From: Haliclystus octoradiatus
Lineage: Eukaryota; Cnidaria; Staurozoa; Stauromedusae; Haliclystidae
Length of the DNA: 64,000 nt
Reading direction: 5' to 3'
Assembly (NCBI GenBank): GCA_916610825.1
Contig: OU744449.1
Location: forward strand, 26,457,732 to 26,521,731
Part shown: piece by piece, positions 1 to 13,000 of the stretch
Numbering within the stretch: position 1 is the first letter of the stretch
Layout of the letters: each line of letters starts with the position of its first letter
Notes under the pieces: model-generated
What the model saw: the letters and a program-made list of their open reading frames with translations, nothing else
Databases searched by the model: none
What the model was told of the DNA's origin: nothing
Made by a program: the position numbers and the translations under genes

Positions 1-376
1 AGATGACGTACAGTCTTGTCCATTGCATTGTCGCATATGGTACGTGATGAAGAAAAGCTGCCAATGGATAGAACTTGTTGAGTAATATAATCTGTAAATA
101 ATTCAATAGCACATAAATTTGAACGTGCTGTGAATGATAAGATGACCGTTTGGTGGTATAATATGCATGTATACAAATGTACTCATCGTACTTCAGAGTA
201 TCCACACTACTAATGGATGACGGGAATCTATTTTTCCTTTGCACATGCGCATTTTATTCAATTTTTACAGCCAATGAAAATCGTCTCACATATTTATTGT
301 TAAAATTACTTCCACAATTTATCCATTTACGAGAACACCTTTTGTTTGTTTAGTCCTCTTTATATTTTTTTTATAG

Positions 377-639
377 ATGAGCCTGGGAGGTTTAGATTCG
401 AAACAAATTCACAGTTAAAGTGGAAACTTAAAACCTTCGGGAAACGGGAAGACTTGTATTCAGGGCATTCATTCTTCAGTTTGACCAGTATGAGGATTTC
501 TAAAACCTTCACTGTGAACGAAACTGTTCTGAACAAAGTTTTGATGGAAGTGCCTTATAGACGTTCACAGTATGGATACGCACAAGCACGATTCGATTTC
601 GACTTCGAAAGACTTCGTTACAAATCTGATTTTCCCTGA
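377..639 (+). CDS. Possible terminal exon of an unidentified gene
   Basis: A reading frame of about 86 codons follows a pyrimidine-rich acceptor (TTTTTTATAG just before 377) and ends at TGA 637-639; an AATAAA lies at 976-981. The peptide is basic and aromatic, ending RLRYKSDFP, with phrases such as GHSFFSLTSM and YRRSQYGYAQ. I do not recognise a family. No upstream exon could be placed because the window begins nearby. It could be the last coding exon of a gene entering from the left, or a chance open frame; the good acceptor and the polyadenylation signal are the only support. Confidence 0.3.
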
Positions 640-1443
640 TATGAAAAGATGAGATTCAATTACCAATTTTCTTGAATTAGATGCGGGATTAGATGAAGCA
701 ACATTTTGTGAAGTCTTTACCTTGATCGTTTATAAAGCAATGATGTCGTTGTATCTCTGGCAGGACTTCTTTGTTTCCGCTAATAAGATTTTCCAAAGTT
801 GTTGTCTTTGTCCTCTCCATAATGCCAATGAGAGAATCACTATCTTTATTGCATTCTCCCCATTCACCAATATTCTCCGTCTGATAGCATCGTTCTATAC
901 GGTATAAAGCATAAGGATTACAAAGTCAATACGTTATTATTCCATTGCTCCATGAACTGTCATTGCTCTACCCCAAATAAATTTGAAACCTAAATTGCGG
1001 TGGATAGGTACGCAATTTTGAAAGAGAAACCTGTCATTCATATCAATTTGGCTTCGAAGCATTTGATCTCACATTGTTTGGTGAAAACAACGATAAAAAC
1101 ATGTAGCAAACGATTTTAATTAACAAAAGGAAGACATTCGGAAGATGTAGTAATTTCATTCGATACTTGTTATTTTATATGTCGTATAGTATAGGCTTTG
1201 CTATAACAACATCTATTGAGATCCCGTGAATGCAAAGGCTAACATGAGCCTGATTTAATTATTCAGATTACACATGAACATAAATATATTACAGGAATTA
1301 AAAGAGTGCTTTCGTCAATCAGGCCCATTCATTTTTCAGAAAAAGGGGATGATACCATAAAGTTCTGATGTAGCGTTTTCAACTTCAAACCGTTCCGTAA
1401 CAAAGGTTTTGGCTATAACTTTGTTATAGGTTTGTATATATTT
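640..1443. other. Intergenic, no gene seen
   Basis: AT-rich spacer between the left-edge candidate exon and the 3' end of the lectin/TSP1 gene. It holds an AATAAA at 976-981 on the plus strand. I see no coding exon or repeat family member here. Confidence 0.5.
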
Positions 1444-4400
1444 TCAATTAGACCTACTTGAAAAATGTATTTTGATCTTTGGACCAAATTTCTCCTTTCC
1501 TCCAGCACTGAATAACTCTGTGGAATGTGAATATGTTCGCCTAGAACATGCAGATGCCAAGTTATCGGTAGAAATGAAAACAGTAAAATCGACTTCAAAT
1601 CTGTCATCATGGGCCTTGAAGAAATCATTTAGCAAATCAGCTATATCCGGACTTTCGTGCAACGAAGTGTCAAACCATTTGTTTTCGTATGACCATACCA
1701 CTTCAAATTGATTTAGTTTTCTACTTGGCCTCGAGCAGAATTCATTGGCTCTTATACCTTTTGGGGCGTTCATGAGATAATTGATTGTGGCATCAAGTGT
1801 GCAATTAACGTCATCGAAGCTAGCCTGAAATTGGATGTTAGCACTAGATACTTTATAGAACGATGGTTTTGCAATATTGCTAAATTTAATCAATAAAGAA
1901 CTAGGTACTCCTTCTGTACGTGGAAGTTCTGGGTACGTGTTTGGTTGGTCAAATATAATGCATTCAATGTCATCTGTAGTAACAATATCGAAAATATCAT
2001 TCACGGAGAAAAACTTTGTCAATGAGGTGCCTAAAAGATAAATAAAATAGCTTGATAGATATAAACATTCAGATGGACAGACATATCTTGCTATTCTATA
2101 AATTGGACCCTTTGATTATAAATTGACTAGTTTTGCTTGTTAACTTTAGGAAAATATGTTTCCACGAAATACTGCACTGCATGACATCCTTCGACGGCAA
2201 CAAAATGACTGCTATTAAAATACTTTCTAATATAACTCACTCACTGCATTATACAGCCATCAGTATATACATTTTTTTCTATACAAATTCAGAATATGGG
2301 ATAATGGATGTGATCCTGATCGATTTTATTGATAAATAAGCCAGTACTGAAGAGTCCGTAAGGTAGTAAAGAAAGTACTGTAGAAATGTTTCAAGAGACA
2401 TTTAAAACATTTCCTATAAAAGTAAAGTATATTGAGATTGTATCACACTACCGAAGGTACCCGTAGCTGACCTGTATCACTTTTCTATTTCTGGATAAGT
2501 GACTCTTTTCGCTAAGAGTATTGATTTTAAATACTCATTTTATTGATCTGAGCAGCAACACTACAACTTAAACTCAAAACAGATTTCATGACTGTTTTCA
2601 CGAATTATGTTTTTACCAAATACAATTGCATGACAGATTGTTTTGTCATTTTTTCTACAGATAATAGATTAAAATAGTTCATTTTAAAATAAGTAAAATA
2701 TTTGTAATTCAATTGAATAAAATTAATAATGAGCGGCATTTTGTTTCATTAATTAATGAAGGGCCCATTAACATCTTTTCAAAGTTTTTGCGTCCCCGCT
2801 AGATCGCTAATTTTACAATCACACAGACCTATGTTGCTTTGATTTAGAAACAGTTTCGTTTGGCTTAGCGGTAGTTAATAGTTATATATATTGAACAAAA
2901 TGAAATCCTATCCTTTTTTATTGTATTCGCATGAAAATGTCATATTAGTATATGACGAAACGTTACATAATTACGTCTACCTATCGCTTGTCTTCTTATC
3001 AAACTTATTGAGCAAAAAGTTTTTTATTATATTCTATAAATAGGACATCAAATTTTCATTACATGGTCTCATTTGACATAACAGGCTAAACCGCTTAGTT
3101 GACATCAAAGCTATATTGTAAAACTTGATGTCTATTGAAATTTTCGAGTGCTGTTCTAGTGACTAGGTTGGTTAACTCCCTTGATGGGATCACGAAAGAA
3201 AAACATCTTTGACATCATGTTAGAGATCAAAACAGCCAAAATGTCAAAATATTTGTAAATAAACAATTGCGTTATTGTGATATCGTGATAATAAAAAATT
3301 TCAAAATAGAATTTAAATCGTTCTTCTTCTTTGTATCATCTCGTTTGCTCATAGTTGCAAATTCGAGACAAAACTAAAAGCCGTACAAAAACTTGCACAA
3401 TAGCAGAAATGAGAAACAAGACAACCAAAAAGCATTCGGAATAATCAAAAGTGGTTCGAAAGTAAAACGATTTGAAGAAAGATAGAATGTGATGGAGACG
3501 TGAAGATTTATAGGAGAAAATTGATCTAATCGGTAAAATTTTAGGGCTATAAACCCGGGGGGGGGGGGTAACTTCCATGCTTTTGGTATACGGGGACATT
3601 CAAATATTAAAGGATACCTTTTTCAAAATCAAGAAAAATATTTTAGGGTATGCTTGGTCATGAAAATTTGTTGAGGTATCTTTTTGACGCTTTTGAAATT
3701 TTTTTATTTTGCAAAACAAATCTTGCCTATGAATTTTTTTTGGTTGAATCTGTCATTCATAAAAATATATTTGTGGTATCTTTTTCATCATGTGGACAAT
3801 TTTTATGGTCATTCTGCCAAAGTTTCATTTGAACCACCCCATCGAAGCGCAATGGAAGTTCCCCCTCGGGGATATAAACTCGTTTAAAGGTAGTAAAAAT
3901 ATCCAGAAAATATGCTTAATTTCACAAAAGGGCTACTGCATGACAGCATTGTGTCTGGATTATCTCATACCAACACGCAGGATGTTGAGACACACTTGAA
4001 AGCTAAAAAGCACTCGCCCTATAAGTTGGTTCGTATTTTTATGATAATTTGTTGTATCTCCCAAAATCCCACGTGTTGTTAGCAGAGAACCCAAACACGA
4101 CAGCCGTGAAGTAACACTTATTCCATATACCCGTGAATGAGTTCATTAGTGTGATATCGTATTTCAATTTTACCTTCACTACTGGTCAGACATGGACGCT
4201 TCTGCAGCATGGCAATCGGAAAATTGTCAACCGACATACATGACGTTGAAACACGCGTGCTTTGTCCAATTGCGCATTCATCACTTGATCCATTTTCAAA
4301 ACATGAACTCCACTCTGACCAAGTACTGCAAGATGATTGATTAGGAATGGGTCTACCTGTAAACATTTTAAAGCAAAATATTAAAAAAATTATGCAAACA

Positions 4401-7400
4401 AAACAGCTAAGCAGGGAATGCCTATACATTCCAGAGAGAAACATGAAGAGAAATTACATGCAACCACGTGAGATATCAACAAGAAAAATCTTGCATTTTC
4501 AATCATATATAATTGTGGTTATCAGGTAACTTTGTAATCAAAAGTGCTTGTTTATTCGAGAGACATAAAAAATTTGCAGATAGATACAAAGAACATCTAT
4601 GTGAGCACCGACCGACGAGGATTCCAATCAATCCAATCTCCTTCAAATATTCAAAGTCTCCTTCAATTTTTGTGACGTTGCTATAGATCGAATATTAGCG
4701 TTTCAAGTGTGTTTAAAATAGCCGTCAAATATTCCCCATAAAACATGCATAATCTGGCCAACTCCAAAATTCTAATTGTTCAACGTATTGATGTAGAATT
4801 GAATCTCCGTCAGTACAGAAGAATATTACCAAACAATTGTTAGAGCATTCCCGGCAGCATTCCGGTAGGTAAATTGAGACAAATCGTCGGTGCCTATGTC
4901 AGTAGCCCGTCAATTGGCACAATTTAAAACACATGCCTCTTAATTTTTATTAAATCAATATAATTTATTTCTTCATACATATATATATATACGTTCAATA
5001 AAATGTTAACTTAATACAGAACTATGTGTCATTTAAAAATTTACCTAATATACCCCTATTCTAATTTATCTAATTAATCTATTTCAAAATTGTTCTTAAC
5101 GTCATCATTAATAAAGGTACCCATGATACTATTAGCATTCCCTCTTTGTACTGCATTATTATACTGTTTTCATAGTAAAAATTTACACAAACAGTTCAGA
5201 ATTATGTTTTATCGCTTGAGCAGATGATATATAGCTACTAATAAAGTGATTTGTAAATATATCATATATGCTATAGCAAATTCTGAAAGCTAATGGAAGA
5301 GACGGTTTTCATACATTACGTTGATGGGTGGTTGATACAACATACATGTATTTATTGGCATGAATATAGCAGAATAATATACATTTACTTGGATGAAAAA
5401 GTCGGATATTTTCTAATTTTGACTTACTTGCAGTAGCCGATGGTGTTCCACACAGACAGTGAAGATTTGTAGCGCAGTTATAATTATATCCAATAGTTAT
5501 CCCTTTCAGTGTTAAGCATTTCACATCTTCAAAATTAGCTTCTTTATCTGGATAACCACCTACCCAAATTTCTGCTTCATTATCACTCAGATTTTCAAAA
5601 ACATAAACACTAGCAACTTCAAGTTTTTCATCATTATCAATCGTTAGTAGGTTCATATTTTTATCAGTGCATTCATTTTGACATCCAACTTGATGAAATG
5701 TTTGAGACGATATATGCCAACACATTCCATCGAATTCAAAACCAGTGGAGCACAAAGAGCAAGAACCTGTGAATTTAAAGTATTTGAACATTGAAAATAT
5801 TCATAATCAAAAAACAATAGCTATTTTTTATTGTAAAAATTTCACGCCTAATTTGCTAGACAGAGCTAGACAGGCAAAATATTGTATGCAGTTATCGTAA
5901 ATACTATCAAAAAAATTAATAGGTGGCTATGATAGGTATGGTGTATTGGTATGGTGTATTAAGTTATTATATCAGTTACTCAATTCAATGTAGTAATACC
6001 TTAAATTTGGTCATTTACACGTGCTTTCCTTAATGTACGTACGTATCAGTTTTGGCAAATAAAATACATGCATACATACAAATATCTATCATTGGTAATA
6101 ATTGAGTGAAATAAATAAACCGAATAAAATTTGATTTAGATTATTTTCAGTTATATTATATCAAGCTTATGGTGATAAATTCATGTTCAGTTAAAATTAA
6201 GGTGTTATAGTAATTTGGCTCTAATATACCCGCATTATAGCCACAAGGCACAAGCAAGGACTCGTGGCCTGCGCTGGGATTGGTTAATTTAATTAAGTAA
6301 TATAGGTCAAAAAATATGTTTCAATTATGTCGATGTGTGCTGCAAATGCAATACCCCAATCAAATTTTTTATCGAAAGTATAAAAGTCATAGAAACGTAC
6401 AGTGCATCTTTTTATGCTCATGTAACTCAAATATCTTGCTTGCAAAGTGATCGAGAAAACAATTATAACAAAAAAATCAGTTATTGAAACAAATGCCAAT
6501 CGAACTAAAACTACCGTCACGTGCAGTTTCAAAGTTAAATAACTTTATTATTTTTCATTTTATTTAAGAAGCTCGGGGTAGATTTGTAGTAAGCATACCA
6601 CGCTACCAGATGAAAAACGAATTTTGAAATTCAGCTGAGCCAGAATATACACGTTTATGTTTCTTACATACTAAACCCTTGATCGTCGTAGGTCTTCACG
6701 TCATCAAGAGCGCAGCGTATCGGACCTCTCATTCGTTGACGATATTGCTATCTTAACAAATAGCATATCTGATGCACAACAGCTTCTTGATGAAGTTGAA
6801 CGGGTTGGTAAAACGGTAGGCTTGACAATTAACACGACTAAGACGAAATTTATTGCTTTAGGCATAAAACAGGCACACCTTGCAACATCTAATGGTGACA
6901 TAGAACGTGTTGATTCGTTCAAGTACCTAGGTTCTGTACTTTCATCTTCTTCAGATGATTTAACACAACGTAGAGGCCAGGCTTGGGCAGCCATTAGAGG
7001 TCTGAATAAATTCTGGGCGTCCGATGTCAACACTGACGTTAAGTTAAGACTGTTCAGACACACGATAGAACCTGTTCTATTGTATGCATCTGAAACGTGG
7101 GTTCTATCAACCTCACTATTGACCCGACTTGACTCTGCTTATGACGCCATGCTTCGGCATGCTTTAGGAGTACATTGGCCCAACTTACTGTCTACTGCTA
7201 AACTTAGAAAACTTTCCCCTTCTACCTCTGCTATTGCTCACCAACGTCAGATGTCTTTTTTAGGTCACATCGAAAGATCAAAGACGTATGCCCCTCAACC
7301 GCTGCATGACATCCTTCATTGGCAACCAAAGGAGATGCTTCGACGGGGCTATGGTAGAGTAGTATCTTTTCATAATGTTTTGTATCGTGAATTGTGTTAT

Positions 7401-8590
7401 TTAAAAGTTTCTTTGTCAGCCATGTCTGACCGTGTTTTGTGGCGTTCTTTGTGTAGCAAATATGTAAGGCGTAAGAGGGACGGCACATTCCTATAATGTG
7501 ACTGTCTATACTACTACTATACTAAATCGTGACACAAGGGACTGTGACTAGTTCAGGTGTGCACTGTTTCGTAATTGGAACTGGCTCTAAGTTGGTTACT
7601 GATTGATTCAAGCTCATTTTTGTAATGTTCTTATGTTATTTAGTACGAGGTGAGTAGAGACAGAGCCACGAGACACGTGTTGTCAGTCAGCCATCTTAGT
7701 GTGTCTAATGATTTATGTGTAAGAGGTCTGGTAATGAACTAATAGTGACAAGATAATTTATGTCTAATTATATAAGAATACTACAATTTTCAGTCCTGTT
7801 ATATATCAATTGAAAAAGGTCACTTTTTGAGTAACAGATTTGACAATTATGCTCCGGGGGAGGGGGTACTTCGGCGTCAATTTTTGAGGGGGGCGTGTCA
7901 GTTTCAAAAATAGAGGAAAGATGTAAAATTTCACATCAAATGAGAACGAAGGCCCTATATAAATTTATAAAAGCTTCATGTTTTTAAGAGCAAGACAAGG
8001 AAAAAGCTCCTTAATTTAGAAATCTCTAAATTAGCCTCTTAAAATTTCAAACAAGAATCCGGAAAAGGGTACCCGCTGAAAATGGCACGTCCTTGTACAA
8101 CCAATGTTTTCTCTGATTTAAAGGTATCTTAACAAGTTTAATAATGAAACTAGCCCAAGATTTTTGGTTTTATAAAGCGGTTTTATAGCCTCTTTTCTTG
8201 TCATTCTACATTGACACTCGTCATTCCTTCTTGTGAGGGACTTACGTTTCAAAAATAGTGCGAATGAATATAATACATCGTTTGAAAAGGCATGTGCATG
8301 ATTGGATAAGGTAGGAAACTATCCAAACCATAAATTACTAATGTATATACTTTGAGTGTGCTATATTGAAGTACAGCCAGTGAATTCTCATAAAAGGGAA
8401 ATCCTAAACAACTTTTCTTCCATTCCTTTGTATTCCACAGACATTGCTACGAATACATTTAATTATGTGACTTATACAAAGGAAAATATGTCAGACGAAC
8501 TAAAGACGACGACTTACCTGGATTGACATAGAATGCTAAAAGCAAAGCTGATACTTGTAAATATATACAGCACATGATCCAATTAAACAT
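1444..8590 (-). CDS. Secreted C-type lectin / TSP1 / DNRLRE-like protein (4 exons)
   Basis: Exons on the minus strand are 8590-8518, 5766-5428, 4356-4174 and 2030-1444. All junctions are GT-AG and all introns are phase 1, giving 393 residues and TGA at 1446-1444. Residues 1-24 (MFNWIMCCIYLQ... rich in L, A, V) look like a signal peptide. Residues 25-137 form a C-type lectin-like domain: C-x2-C pair, MCWH, IWVGG in place of the usual WIGL, and paired late cysteines (NYNCATNLHCLC); I see no EPN/QPD or WND calcium motif. Residues 138-198 carry a thrombospondin type-1 repeat (CSTWSEWSSC). Residues 199-393 resemble a DNRLRE-type module: LLIKF strand, SPDIADLL, a late SRRTYS and a final PKIKIHF strand. 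The exon joining is my inference from matching phases. The product should be extracellular, perhaps in recognition or matrix. Intron 1 contains a dead LINE. Confidence 0.75.
2436..2592 (-). mobile_element. tRNA-derived SINE, 3' fragment
   Basis: The plus strand reads as the antisense of the tRNA-SINE seen intact at 19114-19466: the CTACCGAAGG start, then TTCGCTAAGAG, GATTTTAAA and CAGATTTCATG blocks in the same order. The tRNA-related head is missing, so this is a diverged 3' piece, inserted just upstream (gene sense) of the last exon of the lectin/TSP1 gene. Confidence 0.7.
2593..4173. other. Intron of the lectin/TSP1 gene, G-run
   Basis: The third intron of the lectin/TSP1 gene. No coding exon is visible. 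A run of about ten G follows AAACCC near 3555, and the flanking text (TAACTTCCATG, GGGGACATT) resembles the G-rich stretches near 7850 and 47340, so a diverged dispersed repeat is likely. Confidence 0.4.
6675..7496 (+). mobile_element. 5'-truncated non-LTR retrotransposon (LINE) reverse transcriptase
   Basis: A frame open from 6675 to the stop at 7496 encodes the C-terminal half of a LINE reverse transcriptase. The catalytic box is FVDDIAIL (F-V-D-D form of YADD), followed by the INTTKTK block, FKYLGSVLSS, and a thumb/C-terminal region with VLLYASETW, GHIERSK and a basic tail. Endonuclease, fingers and most of the palm are absent, so the copy is 5'-truncated and dead, although the remaining frame is intact over 273 codons. 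That suggests a fairly recent insertion. I cannot assign the clade with certainty; CR1, RTE or Jockey-like are all possible. It lies within intron 1 of the lectin/TSP1 gene, opposite in orientation. Confidence 0.85.
7497..8517. other. Intron sequence with G-rich repeat remnant
   Basis: The rest of intron 1 of the lectin/TSP1 gene. A G-rich block (CCGGGGGAGGGGG) near 7855 is followed by AT-rich text with similarity in style to 47340-47640 and 3550-3850. No exon is seen. Confidence 0.4.
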
Positions 8591-10097
8591 ATGATATGTT
8601 GATGCTGGAAAATATTTTAAAGATTTTAGTTGCGTCCATTACATTCAACTATTCAGCAGTCCACAGAACTCCGAGCCAGTAATGAAACTAATAGCTCATG
8701 ATTCAGAAAGATGCCTGTATTATCTTATTTTTAGTTTTTTAGACGCATTATCGTATCGTATTTTTAGATATAAATTTTTAATGAATACATGTTGTCTAAT
8801 CAATTTATCCAAAATGAATCTTGATAAATATTTCTATTCGTTGAAAGGTGTATTTATTGCCGGGATTTACTATTCTTATTCAAGTATGATGATAAATATT
8901 ATAATATTGCTTTGTTATAAGCAAACTATTTTGTCAATTCCGAATTTTAAATTCTGATAGATTTAGTCGATGGACGGATTGTTTTTGACGTCATTCGAGC
9001 ACGATGTGTAATTGGAACAGTCAGTCGGATAACATAAATGGATTAGTATTCACCCACGCGTGCAAATAGTAAATATTTATAATAATATTTTACGGTTTAC
9101 AGTGAACAAAATAATAAATTAATTAATTATGAAATAATCGATGCAACCAGCATTTACACATGCACTTTAAATAGAGTATCCGTGTAGTTCTGTATAAAAG
9201 TATAATGCGACTATGCGAGAATGATCAAAAAATGTTTACGGTAAAACCGTAACTCAAATTAGAATCGATATTTGTTTCTGCAGTTTCGCTAATTTCGAAA
9301 AGCCATTTAGCCTTTCTTCTTGTTATATATTTCAAATTGTAACTAAATGTTAATTGCAGAATAATTTGTGAAATCTAAATATTCAATTACTGAGGTTTTC
9401 CTTGTTGTGTTTTGAACTTTGAATCAAAAGGACAGATGGGTCAGGTAGGCGCAGGTAGCACATGTTCAAGGTGAAGGCCGTAAGTACCTTGTGGGGCTAC
9501 TTCCGCAATTTCACGGTATTCGGAGATGTTTAAAAAAATAAAAAAATGTAGGTTCATGCATTTTCAAAATAAATCTTTATAACAAATACATAAACACAAA
9601 GATGAGGCAACAGCCTTTTCCGTTACTCGGAGTTTCACGCGTTTACTTTGCGTTCATCACACGGACAGACATCAAACCGTCCGATGAACGCAAAATAAAC
9701 GCGTGAAACTCCGAGTAACGGAAAAGGCTTTTGTCTCATCTTTGCGTCTTTTCTATATTATGCTCTGTCTTAACAAACATTGAGCACTCTCATATACATG
9801 TGTTCACCTTGTATAATATTATATTTTTATAATAACTTAATAACTTATTTTTTATTGAATGAATAACAAATTCTTTGGCATAAAATTTTCCAATTGAAGT
9901 ATGCTTTTCATACGTTTTGACTTTTGGCCAATTAACTTCTTCCATGTTCTTCTAACAACAAGTTTTTCTCTCGATAAACTTTTAAGCACAAAATATTCAC
10001 AAGCTGCTAAGCAGAAAAGGTTTTGTATTGGTAACCATGGAGATGATATCTGGTATGGGTCCATAGGCAAGTGAGGCATTTTAAAAAGGATAGGAAA
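8591..10097. other. Divergent intergenic region
   Basis: The lectin/TSP1 gene (minus) and the UPF0193 gene (plus) start back to back here, so both promoters should lie in this interval. Apart from the long hairpin at 9597-9744, I see only AT-rich sequence. The open frame at 8682-8957 is composed of low-complexity aromatic and aliphatic codons and is not supported as a gene. Confidence 0.5.
9597..9744. repeat. Long near-perfect hairpin (62-bp arms)
   Basis: The left arm (9597-9658) and right arm (9683-9744) are reverse complements over 62 positions with about three mismatches, separated by a 24-bp loop that itself contains GGAC/GTCC. The arm contains GTTACTCGGAGTTTCACGCG. I find no matching target-site duplication, so a miniature foldback element is possible but unproven. 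The arms are CG-rich compared with their surroundings. Confidence 0.85.
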
Positions 10098-13000
10098 ATG
10101 GCGTCCAAAAGTAATAGCGGCGTTGCCAAGGGAGGCATTTGGAATACCAGAAAAGCTGATATAAGTGAAGGAACAATGAAAATGCTAAATGGTATTGCTA
10201 ATGTTGATTAATTAATTATTGCCCAGATTCATTTCCTGAATAGCACAGCCTACAGCATTTGTGAAATTTACCTAACTCAATTAACTATCTTCCTCAGAAC
10301 AAAAGTTAAGTAGCCTAACAAGTTAGTTTATTTAGGCTTTAGAGCCAGCCTAGTTGTTAGTTGTCTAGTTCGTTACTCAATTTCAGAACTTCTGTCCATA
10401 GACTAAGAGAGACTGACTGAGCTGAGTTCAGATTCTGAACTGTTACGCTCTGTAATAGCAGCACAACAATACAACGGAATGAAGAATTAATCAAGTAACA
10501 TGACAAATGACAAATTAACAAATCGACAATGTTGAACAGTCGATGTATGTTTGACTGTTACTGGTTGGCCAGTAAATGATGAAATTAGAGACCAAGATAT
10601 GTCATAAACAACACCTGGAATATGTTCATAATAGTTAAACAAATAACATCCATCCACCAAAACCCGGTCTGCAGAGCATGGCAGCTGCGTCCCCGAAATG
10701 AAAATTTTCTCGTGATTGCTGCCTCTGAAGCTGCAGTTTCCATCGAAAATCGGCAGTTAAAAACGATTTTTTTTGTAATTTTCTTTGTATTTTTTGCTGA
10801 GATGATGGATTTTGCCGCTCCTGAAGTCAAATTTGATCAAATTTGATCAGTGGTCGCCCTCGCCCCTAACTTTTTTTCGGCGCTGTCGACCCCGAGATTC
10901 CGTTGAGATTATTTGCAGACTGGACCAAAACAGTAATTTAAAGTTTTCGTCTCAAAGGGTCCGACCAGATCCCACATAGGCATTCCTATCTTTCAATATC
11001 GATTTGATTATGGAAACAGCTAGGTATAGTAGTTTACGAACTTAGCTACAGCCTACAAAAGCATGTTTTTATTTTCTTGCTTTTTTTTCAAATATTAGTG
11101 TGTCAGGTTCCCTTGATATGTGTTGCTAACTGCAGTGTTAATACATTATAATAATGAATAACGAATTATTTGGGCTTTTCATGTTGTCTCTGCACGATCG
11201 ATAGGAGATCAGGCGCCAGCTTAGAAAATTTGATAGAAAAAATTGACTAAAATGTGATATTAATTATGAATACGCACTTGTGGATATGCATTTCCTTCAA
11301 ACTTATTTTGCAAAACAAGACATGTATTATAGTAACCAGCTATGACAGGTAGACAAATGAATCAGTGCCGGCATATACAGGTAGCCGTAGACTTTATATA
11401 CAGGGTTAATTAAATATAAAAATAATATTGTATATATACCAAGAATGACCACTATAGAAAGGTGGCAGCTATATAGAGGTGGTAGTCAGAGCAAGTTTAA
11501 TTGAATATTTTTTCTTCTTTTCTCCAAGAGATGATGGCTGAAACTCAACTCTCAAATTACCAAAGAAAAAAAATCAATTCGTCATTGAGAAGTATGATAA
11601 ATGATAAATAGGTTTTACTAGTAGCCTACAGTGCTCAACGACTATGTGCGTCTCGAGTAAAAATAAATTGAATCAAAAGCTCATATATCTTCAATAATCT
11701 CTTTTACAAGACATCTATTCTAGGAATAAAGCAGACGGACCTTTGCTTCGAGTACAGCATCAGAATTCTGGATGTCAAATCTCTATACTCGTTGTTCTCC
11801 CTTAATATGTTCAATTTATTCTCTTCCCGATTTTTGAGTAAATTCTTGATATTTCAATTTTATAAATTAAGTATTAAGCACTTTCTTGTGCTATATGGGT
11901 TATATAAACACTCGGGTTGCCATAAGACACTCAAAAGGCTTCAGAAAATCACTCGCCGTGGCTGCTCGTGATTTTCTTACACCTTCCTGAGTGTCTGACA
12001 TGACACAACACCTTGCCACAAAAAATGTTTGATATTAGCATAATATTTATTACAGATGAAAATTCCCTACCTCCAACAGCAGACAAAACAAAATTGCAAA
12101 GCAAACAATCGAACAAAAAATCAACAAATAATAATGGTAATCAATCAAGGAGCGTTGGCTCGGGGAAAAGACGGAAAGACACAATTGATGCATTTAAAGC
12201 CCAACATCAATATGAAGATAAATTTATTCCAGTACCAGGAAGTGAGTAGAGTTATTGATATTTAATTGAATGACGACACTCTTTGACTGATTCAACGATA
12301 TCAAACAATGACAAAGAACGTCAAATGTTTGTAAACATCTATGTGCCATTGATAAGTACTGCTACAAAAACAGCTCATGAATGCTAAATGGTCCTATTTT
12401 CATAGACAGGCTGTATGAAAAAGTTCATAAAAAAACGGCCATGATGATGCTCATGAACAGTTCATGAATGTACCCTACGTAAAGTTCATGAATAAAAACT
12501 CAGTTAAATTTTAAAAAATAGATGAAAATTTTGTGAATGCTCATAACTATTTTATATGGTTCGTGAACTCATGAACTCCTGTGTAAAGGTAATTCGTAGA
12601 GTCCATAAAATGCAACAGATGAATGTCTGTTTCTTTAAGAACTAATCACCGATGAAGACAAAGAAAAACTACAAAATAAAATGGCTTATGGGGATGATTA
12701 TCCTGCCCTTATGAAACAAATGAAAAGAAGGGAAATAATACCGGTTGCACCTGACGTGGATAGATTCGAAGAAGGTACGTTGAACAATGAAATACACAAA
12801 AGAATTGATAAGATAGGTAATTGTGCCAATTTTTATATAAACATGTAGAAAAATTTTCAAAGATATTGCTGGATTCCAAAAAGCTTCTCAAATGCTACAA
12901 TCAAAAAGTCCTGCCTTGTTTTGTATTGAAGCCCATTATGGCCTTGCATGCATGAAAGACGGCCCGAAAGTGTATGAAACTAATATCTTAGCAAAAACAA

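Noticed and set aside
8682-8957. 91-codon open frame on the plus strand
   Set aside because: Low-complexity aromatic/aliphatic composition from AT-rich DNA, no splice sites or family resemblance.
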